Assembly: GCA_012845835.1 (NCBI GenBank)
Contig: JABAKD010000011.1
Coordinates: 374,501 to 438,500 of the forward strand
Direction of reading: 5' to 3'
From: Undaria pinnatifida
Taxonomy: Eukaryota; Sar; Phaeophyceae; Laminariales; Alariaceae
Length of the DNA: 64,000 nucleotides
Within the stretch, counting starts at the first letter, position 1; the number at the start of each line of letters is the position of its first letter. The position numbers and the translations under genes are program-made. This document shows, piece by piece, positions 33,601 to 46,100 of the stretch. The notes under the pieces are model-generated. The model was not told the DNA's origin. It did no database searches and saw nothing but the letters and a program-made list of their open reading frames with translations.

Positions 33601-34061
33601 CAATGACGACAACAACAACTTTGCAGGCGGATCGGCTTAAAAACCCTTCCGTTAGTCGACTTTTACGTCGGCCGCAATACAACGCTATGCTTCTTGATCA
33701 TACAAGTCAATGTACGTACATCAGAGCACTTAGTGCAGGCCACTAGACCAGAGCACAGTTGGTCGAGGGGCTGGGCGAGTAAAACGCAGAACGTTTCTCA
33801 GAATGTTCCGCTTCATACGCCAGAGGCTAACCCTCACTCTTAACCCTAAGGTCGAGGGCCGGCTGAGAACAGCAAAGAAATTTCAGAGATTTTTCCGCGT
33901 CATGAACCGGGAGCGCGCACGCTATAAATAGTAATGTCTTGGAGAGATCGTGGTGCTGTTCCCTCATTGGGCAATCCCGTCAAGAGGGTACGTGCTGCGA
34001 TTTTAGTTTCCTTCCTTCCGCGACACACTGACGGCCCATGATCGTGCTGATATGTCTACCA

Positions 34062-34160
34062 TCACACGCCGGGGGCACGCACGCTGGTAGTGCCCCTGAG
34101 AGATCGCTGCAGCTGCTTGGGGTCTGCCCAAGGCGATGCTAGGTAGTCGTCGTCGTTGGC
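34062..34160 (-). CDS. CFAP298: CFAP298 last coding exon
   Basis: Acceptor TTTACGTACAG, then 32 codons (ANDDDYLASPWADPK... SVRAPGV) to TGA at 34062-34064. It matches the family's C-terminal DDD-Y-L-x-S-P-W-A-D motif and joins in phase 0 to the exon ending at 36285. The usual last residues (family ends near VKDIKWR) are replaced by SVRAPGV. Confidence 0.9.
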   Translation of the reverse strand, partial: ANDDDYLASPWADPKQLQRSLRGTTSVRAPGV

Positions 34161-37100
34161 CTGTACGTAAATATAGCATGCGATAGCAGGGGGGGAGTGG
34201 TGGGTTGGGATCGCGCGTGTATGTTGTGTCAGCGAATTTCGGGAATTCAGAGGAATAGCGTGAAGAAAAGAAGAAAACGTTGATCGCAGCATGGGGCAGC
34301 GCCTAGTTGTAGATCGCAGTGATGGATGACACATTTCGCGCCCGCAGTACAGTGTAAGGAGCGGTACGGCATAAATACAGCCTGGCGTGATCCTACTCGT
34401 GCGGCTGAGCGCTCATACTACCTTGCACACACACGTCGAACACATCAATCGACATAGATTATCTAGGTCCTACACCTGTCGATGTCATATGTTCTGCAGT
34501 ATCTACCCAGTGCAGATTCAGCCAAAGGAATACATGTGCTAGATCATGCAGCTCATGCAGATCGTACGACTGCCACCTGGCAATGTGATCATTAGGCCAT
34601 GTCATATATAGACCAGGGATGCATCTGCTCTGAAATACCGGCGGCTAGATCATGAATGGGGATCTGATCTGTCCAATGTGCGCAACCTAAGGTGTGGAAC
34701 TCCCGCCGCTGGTACAAGGGGGGGCTTGTCATACGTTTGGTCGCAATATCCGGGTACCAAAAGGGTAAACACATTACATGAGACCCTTAAATTATTTTCT
34801 CTGCAGCTCTCGCATCTTTCGAGACCGGCACCTAGACCCATCCCCGAACCCATCCCCAATGCGAAACGCCTTAACGCCTTGAACCCGGGGATGGCGCCGT
34901 AATGTCCCCGTAGTCGTAGTCGCGATTAACGTTCATCCTATTGTACGTATAATAGGCAGGTTCAAGTTAAACGACGGAAATTGATTCCTTCCCCGGCAAA
35001 TGTTCACGCCGTTTTTCGAATTCAGGCAAGCGAGTGTTCGTATTCTATGTGCCGTTGCGAAGACCTCTCCTGTCGTTTTTTTTTTTTTGCCTGGTTTTTC
35101 TTCGGCCAAGATGTTTTGGAAAATTTGGACCAACCATTTTTCTATCAAGCAAACAATCTTGCAGGGCAAAAAACAACAATGGTTGGCGCACCTCCGCGGT
35201 ACTACTGGTACTATTACTACTATTAGTATAGTACGAGTATACTATTAGTATTATTACTTTAGTATGCTATTGATACTATTACTTTAGTATACTCTCAGAA
35301 CCATTACTACTATTTTTATACTATACTATTACCACTATTAGTACTATTAATATAGTGTATTATTAGTACTAATACTGTAGTAGCATGTGCCATGCGTTCG
35401 AAGAGCAACTACAAGGGATGTACCACACGCGCAGAAGGATGCCAATGCTCGTGCTTGTACTGCTGCGTGTTCGTCTTCGACAGGTGGCTATATATGTCAC
35501 AGCCGGTCGCCCCGGTGGCGTATCAGGTTATCCTCGAGTCTGGTATAGGTCAGTTTCGTGAGTTCGAGCCCCGCCGAGTGCATACTCGTATAAATTCGTT
35601 GGGACTTTTTCTTGTGCACAAATTGACTTGCGGAAAGCGCGAGAGCGTGAGTTAGCGACACTCGATGAAAAATCGACGAGCAGTGGGATTGCTGAACCCT
35701 ATGCGCGATGAAAATTGAAGGCAAGAACCGGGGGGGAGAAGGGACGACACCTGTGACCACGGCTTGTCCAGAAGCTGGAAAGTAAAAGTGTGCGAAAAAA
35801 AAATAAAATAAAAAAAGACATATATTATGTACGTATGCACTCTATACATAGACTATATTATATACGTATGCACTCCCCGTTGTTTACGTCGCTACACAAA
35901 ACGCAAGCTAAAAAAATGATGACACAAATATGTACTCCCCGTTGTGTAGGTCCCTGTACAAAAATCAAGTAAAAAGTGATGACACACATGACATACAACC
36001 CTCGTTGCTTAGGTCGCCAAACACTAAACAAATAAAAACAACTTACTTTAAAGTGGTGAACAAAATGATCGACCGGCAGAAAAACAGCTCGTGGAAACTG
36101 CTCCTGTTGGTGTGTTACATCCCCAAACCTGATCCCCAACACATCAGCTTGCATTTTCTACCTCAAATCGAACACAACAACAAAAACGAATCTGAGGTGA
36201 AACAAAATAACCGCCGGAGAACACCACACCAAACCTGGCGCACATGACTACGAGAATACCATGCAAGAGTTTAGAATCTCTCACCTCCGCAAGTCTCTTA
36301 AGCTCCTCCTGCCTCTTAAAATAATACGCCATCATCGCCTTTCTCTCATCTTCGCTCACGGCAGGCTCACGCCCAGGGGGACCGGAGCCGGGCTGCTGCA
36401 ACTTGCACGTCACCCGCGTTTTCTCGTTCTTCCCCACCCGGTCTCCCACCGCCTGATCCCTGCGGAACTCCTTCCCCGCCATCCAGAGCCCCGCGGTTTC
36501 TGCGTCGAGCAGCTCTGTTCCTGCTTGCGTCCCCTCCAAGCCATCCCCGCCCTCGATTGCTAGCCGCACGGGGTCGTACTCGGGAAGGCCCATCGGAAAG
36601 GCTGTTGTGCACAAAGTGAACGAGCGGGGGGGATCATTAATTAGGGGTAATTATCTGAGGCATGATTAAATTTTTCCGGGATTTGGGGAGAACAACCCTG
36701 TGGTTTCTGCGTCGAGCAACTCTCCTCCCGCTTGCGTCCATCCCCTCGAAGTTGTTATCGCGTTCGATAAAAACTTCCGGAGGTGAACGGGGTCGAACTC
36801 GAGAAGATCTGTCGGAAAGACTGCACAAAATACAGCGGGGTAAGCGAGCTTTTCATTTACGAAACGTCCAAAAAAGGGGGGGGGGGGGGCTTCTTTACGC
36901 CCTCGTGTAACCGAATCTTCGTGTCTCGCCCGACCGCCGGATCTCCCAAAAAAGAACAAACCGAGGAATGGTCTAGTTTTTTTGTTTTCAACCACACCAC
37001 ATCATCTTTTTCTTACCGCCATAGTTCATAATAGGCAGCAGGCGTTACGGTAACGCTTCCACACGTCGGACAGATATATGATGCATCATGATGTATCCCG

Positions 37101-40100
37101 GCTTGATGATCTAGATCCTTCAGGGAAGATCTTCATCGTCTAGCTCATGTTACCCGGTGGGATCCGTACGATTCTGCATGATCTAGCGCCTGTTTCCTAC
37201 GTTGGACCTGTGCTCAATAGGTACAGACGCAGCGCAACATGTCGTAACGGTATATACGGCATGTGCTGTAGACGATCTGCATGATCTATAATATCTATAT
37301 GATTTATATGATCTATATGGTCTAGATTATCTATATGATCTATATGATCTAGACGATCTTTATTACCTACATGATCTACATCATGATCTACATGATCTAC
37401 AAGATCATCTGTCCGAGGTGGGAAGGCTTCCCATCAATGCATGCTACAGTTGACGACAACTACGAACACCCACCAGCGCGAGTTCCTACAGCAGTAGCGA
37501 GAGCTGCAGCAGTATCTTAATAGTATTAATAGTAGTTAAGTGATATAGCCACCATGCACAAGGGGACACTTCGCAAATCACGGGTTAAACGGACGCTTCG
37601 TTCGCAGAAAACCCAGACAATACTGTACAAAGTCGAGACCACATGCTACCTATTTTTTGTTCCGTGGGGCCGCCCATCAGCTCCAGAGCAAAACACGCAG
37701 GCACGGACTGCGCAATCAACCATTTGCACACCTCCGACAGATCATGTAGATCATAGATACAATCTAGATCATATATACATAGACCATGTAGATCATACAG
37801 ATCATCTACCCTAGACCCTGTATCTGCCGCTATGATCGAGATACAGTGAAGGATCTGTATATAACGAATGCAGATCCAACCCAGAAATCATGTGCTGGAT
37901 GATGCAGGTCAGTACGGCTCCCACCCGGTAACATGAGCTATCATAGATCATAACAGATCATACAGATATTCCCTCAAATATCTACATCACCAAATGGAGA
38001 GACATCATCTATCTGTCCAACGTTAGCATGGTTGAGACCGAGCTGATGGCCGTGCCGAATACAGATATATACACTGTACGATAAACACACCCTATCACAC
38101 CCTTTTTTCCTCCAGAGTTGTTTTGCTCGATATCGAGTGGAGAGTGCAGACGCCGACCGATGCGTCTACTATCATGATATGGAAGCATCTCGACGACGTT
38201 GATTGGTTTCAAGGCCAATATTTGGATTATTATATTCGTAAAGATATTTCAAACGCGTCACCCGTGACTTCGATCAATTTTAACGGTGTGACACTCAATC
38301 ATCTTCGTAAAAAACTGCGGGATAATCCGGCCGTCCGGCCGCTCGTTTTGACTGCAGACAGATTATTCCTTGAAGATATACCCTAGATGCTGCCCCCTGA
38401 CAACAGGACAATTTTACCGGTGGGGCCAGCGACTTTGGTCTGTAGTCAAAACGCGCGAAGCTACTGCTGTATTTTGAGTGTGCCTCCCTTGTTTTCGAGA
38501 AATAGCTTCCCAAATTCATCCGCGGGGGAAGCTACGATCTAAGGTATACCACATTTTGGCCGTTTTTTGTTCTCCTCCTGAATTTGACGGGGTTCCTTAA
38601 CGCCTTCACTCGTACTGGAAACCCTTTTGGGAGACAAATTTACTCAAAGTTAGTATAGGGAGGGATTTTGGAGCTCTCAAGGGGTCTAGCTAAACTCGCC
38701 GGAATGCCAGTCTTTCTTCGGCCTACTATTTTTTTTCGAACACTTGCTGTAGGCCATGAGTCTGTTATCATGCTGCCCTAAGTCACCTTCAAACGGTTTG
38801 AACCACCAGGAGCCAATACAAGTACGAGGTATACATATTTCTTACGACAGCTACGCAGGCGGAGCTGACACCTTTTCTTCTACTCTGCGCATCTCTACCG
38901 CCCCTGACCGCCTTTCCGTGCGCTTCTTTCGCCGGAGCGTGACCCCCCGCCTCGGCTGCAACCGCCACCGTCGCGGATCCGCTCGAACATTGCCGCAGCG
39001 GCTGCACGGGGCATCTACGTCGGAATCTACGACGATATCTACGAAAAATCCTGGCCTGCCTGTCAATGTTACTGCTGTAGTACAGTAGTGTTTCCTCTAT
39101 AGTGCCGGTTGCCGCTAGAGTGCCGAAAAATCCCGCACTATAGCGGCAACCGGCACTATTCCGCAGAGTGCAGTACTGTGCCAAGCGACTTCACAGGCAC
39201 TATAGAGGGTAACCGGCACTACTAAAACCGGCGGTACAGAGGGACTACGCCTGTATTCCACCATATATGGGTACGTAAAGCCAATACATTGGCGGACATG
39301 TTGCCGCCCCCCCAGGGCTCCCACTGGAGGCGTCGCCGGAGGCCCGCGTCGGAGGTGCCGCAGGAGTCGATACAGTACTGAGCAAAAAACATGAATGTTA
39401 GTTGGCAACATTTGACCACTAACAACTAATCGGTAGGTGCCGTTAGCCAACTAACTGACGTTAGTCGGCCAGCCTGACGGCGAAGCCAGCTGATAGCGAG
39501 CTGACTTGCCGACCCAAGTCGAAGCAGGCAAGCGAGCAAATTCAGTTCCCCTTGTCCGAGGAGGGTGCCCGCCCGCTCAAAAACAAAAGATGCTTCCCGC
39601 ATTAAACAATCCTTCCTGTTCGCATGGAAATCCAATAAGTCGTATGACAGTTCCTACGACCAATCAATAATTGGCCACATATGTTGTGCCGGCACCTATG
39701 CGGAGCCCTTGTAAACATAAAAAAACAGGTACAGGCAGTGCCGGGTTCCCAATAACGCCGGTATGTGCTACCGGCACTATTCAGGGGACAATTCAGGGCA
39801 CCGGCACCATTAGGAATAGGGCTGTTATACTCGTAGAGAGATACTACAGAGTTCCAGTCGTGCCAAGCGATTTGACCGGCATTATAAAGGAGAGTGGCAC
39901 TATTCAACCGGCACTATTAGAGAGTTCCAGTCGTGCCAAGCAATCTGACCGGCACTATAAAGGAGAGTGGCACTATTCAACCGGAACTATTAGAGAGTCC
40001 CAGTCGTGCCAAACGATTCAACCTGAACTATAGCGGGCAGTGGCACTATTCAACTGGCACTATTATACAGTCCCAGTTGTGCCAAACGATTCAACCTGCA

Positions 40101-43100
40101 CTATAGAGGGCAGTGGCACTATTCAACCGGTACTATTGGGAGCCCCCCACTGCACCCCGACACGGCTCTAAAACATAGCCTGGGCCTTACCCATGGTAAC
40201 CGCTCCGCGAATGTTGTCCATCTTCTCGTCCAGCGCCTCCTGCGTCACCGCGACTCGACGCTGAGCCTGCTCCTTGCCCAGCAAGGCCTGAGCATCGACG
40301 CAGACGCGCTCTAACGTGTTGCGCAGCTGTGGGCCCACGCCGTTTCCGTTGCGCTTGCCTGAAGACGCCGTGAGAGGACATCGTGACCGTGAAAGCGATT
40401 AGCAGAAAAAAAACAACGAAATTTGCTGAAACATTTTCAGAGAATATCGAATACAACTAACTCATCACGGCTAATCCAGAAGTTAGATGAGGATAAAAAA
40501 CCCCCTCCGAGTTGAGCCGGAATGTAAAAGGGATACAAATATTGATGTATTTAGACTATAGTTGTAAACCCCCCCAAAAAAAATTTCGTGTTTGTTCGTC
40601 CTCTTGGCGGATTAACCGCCATCATCTCGTGGTCGACGAAACAACGCGCGTCTCTGTGTGTGTGCGTGTTCAGGATCAAAAGGCGACAGCACGATGAAGA
40701 AGACCAAAGGGATCGCAGTTTCAGGGATCGTGCAGTAGACCACCACTCATCCGACGAAAAATGATTGCTGGTTGTGGCCGACGCTCGATTTTATGCGCCC
40801 CAACTTCGATTCGGTCGGCGTGGGATCAAAACGTTTGGTGAGTCCTGTCAGTGGCTGACTATATATCCGTGGCCATTTTGGGAGACTCAGATCCGGGAGG
40901 AATCAGGCCTGGGTGCGGGCAGGGTGCTAATCAGGAGATGGGCGCAAAAACTGTGTGCGCGCGTGTTGATGATTGAAATATCCAAGAAAAACGATCATGG
41001 CTTGTACGGTATGTGCGGTTTTAGAGCACCATACCCCCTTTTGCAATACCGGGTTTTCGCCACCCCCACGAGCGATTCCTTACCCCACGGGCAAAACTGT
41101 TTTTCTAGGCGAGTAGTCAGCAAAAGTGATTTTCAAGTTGCCGTTCCATTGCGGATTTTTTTCCTTATTTTTGCAAGGCGCGTGCTACGAAAGAGGAGCA
41201 CCGCTTTTTTTTCTGAGATTTTCCTCGATTTGGGAGCTTAAGACCTCTCCCAAAAAAAAAATAATAGATTTGGAGGAAAAAAAAAACTGCTACAATACTT
41301 GTGCCGGATGTAAAACTCCCGTGGCTCAGCAGCACGAGACGAGAAATCGTGCGAAAAAAAAAATGTCGTATTTCCGACGATTGTATCATTAGTAGGTTAG
41401 GGAGCCCCGTCATTCAGAAAGCATTTTCGCCAAAAAAAGGTATACCATATGCCTGTATCGTAACATGCGTCACAATTGCAACACCAACTACTTAGAGAAA
41501 AACCAACGCTCAAGGCTGCAAAGGAACAGGGGAGTCACTCGCGCGAGTGACCCCGCGCCGCTGCAAAGCGAAGTAAGTCCCTTAAAGGGGACCTACCCAC
41601 CCCACCGTAGCTATATGGTAGAAGACGCGTGCTACGATGGACGTGCACCAACCATTGTTTTTTCCGAGAATTCTTCAATTTTGGGAGCTTAACCCCTTTA
41701 CAGCCCCCCGAACCCCTCCCTTTACAAGATCTAAGTAATTTTGTCCCCAAAAACGGGTTTCCAGTGGTAAAGGGGTTAAGACCTCTCCCAAAAACTGATC
41801 TTGGAACAAAATAAAGCTGCTACTACCGGATGGAAAAATCCTATGGCCTGGCTACACGACGAGATGTCATGGAAAAAAAAGGCCTATTATTTATTTATTT
41901 TCCGACGATTTTGGGTTAAGGAGCCGCGTCGTTCAGAAACCATTTCTTCAGACGAGAAGCGCTACCTCCATCGTAGCGCGCGTCTAACATCAGCAACATC
42001 AGCAACAATGGGGTCGCTTTTGTTGAGTGCCAGGGTACGTGGTAAGATCTACCGGGCATTGTTGCACGCTAGCTTTGTAGGAGTTTATCGTAAAGCCTCC
42101 CCGAACACATAAAAATATATGTGAGTGAGACCGGTGACAAATGGAAGGCCGACAGTTTGAAGCTCCCGAAGATCCCAGCCAAACTTGGCCTGGACGGTCG
42201 CCTATGGGCCCGATTTTGTAGAATTTGTTCTCGAAAAACTTTCCAGAATTCCGGAAAAAAAACGTGAACTCTGAACGTGGCGAGATCGTTAGGGACTCCG
42301 ACCACCCCTTGGTGTACAGTCTTCACTCTACGGCCGGTGATTTGTGGCGGGCGCCGATCAGGCTTCTGTTAAAAACACATTTGGCGGCTGGTGTGTAGAA
42401 AACTTAGACAAAAACTTTTTATCATCTCCCAACGGCCGAAAAACAGAGCTTTGAGAGGATGTGACGGAAGACCACAAGACAACACGAGCAACCTCTCGCG
42501 CCCTAGGGCATGGATCGAGACGAACTCTTCAGCGCTGTCGCCTACGCTCATGTGACCTTGTCCGGAGCGAAGAGGAGTGACCATGGGTCGTATCTATCTC
42601 GAGATCGAAGGTCAATCGTGTTTGGTGGGTAGAGTGTTGATCAAGGCTTGATGAAAAATAGACAAATTGACCTGTTGGACCGCATGACCAAAAAAAGAGC
42701 CAGAAAAAAAACATAGTAGTCACATTTTCCCCATAGCGACGATACTCCGAATCTTTCAGCAAACAACCCCAAAAAAACTTGAGTTTTTTTTTTCGCCTAA
42801 CTATCGGCTTTCCATTGTCATCGGTCTGAAGGCACAAAGGCACGCATGTTCAAAGGAATATACGGGTTGCACTCGGGGTCGCACATCCTTTCACATCAAA
42901 ATTATCAGGAGTTCTGCACGTTATGGCAAAATATCAAAAATGATATCAGGGTAGCACGCCACAGTAGCAGCAGCAGCAGCAGAATGTAAATTTTATCGAT
43001 ACTAATAATACTGCTATAATAAGAGTGTTGCCGCCACTATGTAGTAGGAGAAGAGTGGCAATGGGAGTAAAGCGACAATTTAACTCAGGAGTAGAGTGGA

Positions 43101-46100
43101 AAAATCACAATCGCCACATGACAAAAACCGAGCTCGTGCGGTATAGACTAATGGAGTGGAGGCTAGCTAAGGCCATGCGGTTACCTGTGGGGTCTGCCTG
43201 GTAGTGTGGGCCCTTCTCGATCAGCGCTCCCTCGTACTCTTCCTTCACCTGTCCAAGCGAGCGATTCCATGCAACAAGTCCATGCATGTCAGCACGAGAG
43301 GGAGAACCAACCGGTATCGGCTACCGCGGCTGTGATATTGTCGAGAAGCACGCCCTTTCACCGGGAAGGGGCGACCGCTCACCATGCATTACAAACATAG
43401 TTGGGCGTAGGGTAGGACCCGGTTACCTCCTTGGCCACGTACGACACTGTGCACACGAGCGATGCCATGTGTGTCAGCACGAGAGGGACCATGCATCGGG
43501 TATCGACTACCAAGGTGATACTATCGAAAATACACGCCCTCGTTTTTCACCCGATAGTAACGACCACTCATTACTGTGCTGCCTCATAAAAAAACGCGGT
43601 GGTACAGGGAATAGGGTGTTACTCACCGGTGCCAGCGATTCCATGGATGTCAGCATGGGAGGGGAAATTAACCAGTATCGGCCACGACGGCAGCGGCATG
43701 ATGGAAAATGCACGCCCTTCGCACCCAAACACAAAACGACTGCCTACGACTGCACCGTTGGTTCTGGGGTCTGCTCACTGACCTATTGAGGCACGTGATT
43801 TCGCGCACACGTGAGCGATTCCATGTATGTCAGCAAAAGAGGAACCATGTATCGGTACCGGCTACCACGGTGATACGATCGGAATCGCACGACCCAGCAG
43901 TAGCACGTACGGTTAGCAGCAGTGTCTCGGTAGGCGAAAAGCGAAGAAAACAATGATGCTTGCAGCATTTTGGACAAACTCGCCTCATCAAGGCCGTGCT
44001 CTGCTGGCGGCTTGGCCGGCCCGTACTGCCCTAGCTCTCGAGCAGACTCCACGAGCTGCATCAAAACAAGCCGGGTGTTCCATATTTTGACCTGCAGGTT
44101 TGGTCAGGAGAGTACAAGAGAGTGAACGATTTTGTTTTTCCTCCTTTCGTTTCTTCCCCCTTATTTTTTCTTTTTGTTTGTTTGACCTCTTCCATCTGCG
44201 CACACCGCGAAGTGAAGGCACAAACCAAGCTCCGATAGCTATTGTATCTATGTAGCGCAAGCACAGCGGCACAGCCTGCAATCGGCCCTGCACAGAGCAG
44301 CAAAGTACGTACAGCGGTACGTTCGTGTCGACCAGACAGCAGAGTGCGGCAATGCAAGCCAGGAAGCAAGAGCAAGCGTTTTGCCGAGAGCCACCATGTA
44401 CGTATGGCCATCTTTTTTTGGTTGTCGCTCGCTCCTCTTGGTTGTAGTTCTTTGAACAATGCGTAATCATAAATCCACTAACAACCAATTTGGATTTCTT
44501 CAAGTAGTACCGCTGACACTCAGCCCTGTGATGGGCAGCCGTCTAGACCATGATATATACTGTATTCAGCATGGAACATATGGCGTGACTGGCGTGACCT
44601 AAAAACAGCCGTCTTTCTAACGTGCTGCCTGCCACTTCAACCACATGTTCCACGCTGCTATCACACATAAGTGTGTTCTTTTATTAACCCATCGACATAC
44701 AGCGCACCCTTTGCCCGTACCCATTCGTCACCCTAGAGAAAAAATGTATGTATTAAATAGTCACAAACTTCGAGACAGACATATGCATCGCAAAGTACTT
44801 AACGCAATATACCAGGGGCATACGGTAAACTCAATGCATGTGGCGTGAGGGCTGTTTCCCTGGAGCATGGCGAGACTCTGGGCAATATAAAAATCGCCAG
44901 TTTGCACCTACTATCAATCGTGGACCTCCTTCCGCTTCACATTATTTGTTGTTTGCTTCCTTCTTGAGCTAAACGGCTGGTGCTAACTTACATCTTGTGG
45001 ACTACGTCCATCCTCCAACGGCCCACAACACTCAAAAAATGTATGGTTACGGTTTAACGCATTTACAACTGGAAACCCTTTTTTTTCCCGACAAAATTGC
45101 TCGAAGTTAGTATAGGGAGGATTTGGGGGATCTAAAGGGGTCAAAACCTTCTTTCGCCTCTGGAACTCACACGATGTTCCCCCACACAGCTATAATAGAA
45201 CTATCGCAACCGCCTATATGGAACGTTTTGCAAGATCAGCGTTAGCTGCAGAACATGGGCCCTCCGCGGCTGAGGCGGAGGGACCGGCTCTATTCCCTAG
45301 TACCAGGTGTACGTCCAAGTAGTAAGGCCATTTCTGACACAGTCGGATTCCGCCAGTCGAAAACGGCCCTTTTCGACCGGATTCTTCTGGTTCTTCTTCT
45401 TATCGGCAGTCGAGTCGATTTTACAGTTTTTGTGCTCTTCCTAGAGGCGGCTTGTGTGAGGGAGTACTGCTGTAGTGCTGTATGGTAATCGAAAATCGGT
45501 TGGCGGCTCTGTGCTTCGCGCGTTCTTCGCGAGCAACGCGTGCTTTGAGCGCGACGAACCTTTGTCCAAGCGGGTTGGTGGCACTAGGCGTAGACGAAAG
45601 CCGCCAGAGCTAAGTTCGTGGCGTTGCAGTCAGCCGAGAGCCGCCAAAGCTACAGCAGGCGTAGCCGTTGTTGGCACAATTGGCATCGATAACGCGCGCT
45701 GCTGCCGTCGTGTGATACACGCTGGTGGCAAGCGGAACTAGGAGTGCGCCACGCTTACTTGCGGCCAGAAGAAACAGCAGAAATAGCCAAGCCAGCGTCG
45801 GCGCTGTTGTATGATACTGCTGTGTGGTACCTGGTACGGGTGTGTGGGCGTGTGGATTTGTGTTTTGCCGTTGGATGAGCGATGCGATGGGTTCAAAAAA
45901 CAGGTGTAAACTTTTTCGACTGAGTTTTTCGACAGGCAGATCCAGTCGAACAAGTAAAGTACTTGAGTAAAGTTTTTGACTGGATCCCCCAGTCGGAAAA
46001 CTCAGTCGAAAAAAACTGAGTCGGAAAAGCCCTAGCCCTTTCTCAACTGCGTAAGAAAGCCCGATTTGGGCTTCAACCGAAAAAGGCGGTTTTCTACTGA

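Larger units (their letters stand above)
40359..43184. other. CFAP298 intron 4, no other gene seen
   Basis: A 158-codon plus frame at 40765-41241 has no domain and no exon borders and is taken as chance. Related repeat blocks lie at 41230-41450 and 41778-41970 and a MITE at 41689. A CAG run lies at 42965-42982. Confidence 0.5.

Noticed and set aside
39848..40139. CRISPR-like spaced repeats
   Set aside because: Units are contiguous 73-bp tandem copies without unique spacers, in a eukaryotic intron.
40765..41241. 158-codon plus frame in CFAP298 intron
   Set aside because: No homology signal, no exon borders, crosses a repeat block; probably chance.
43286..43789. 167-codon plus frame
   Set aside because: Reads through the 180-bp tandem array; periodic composition follows the repeat.
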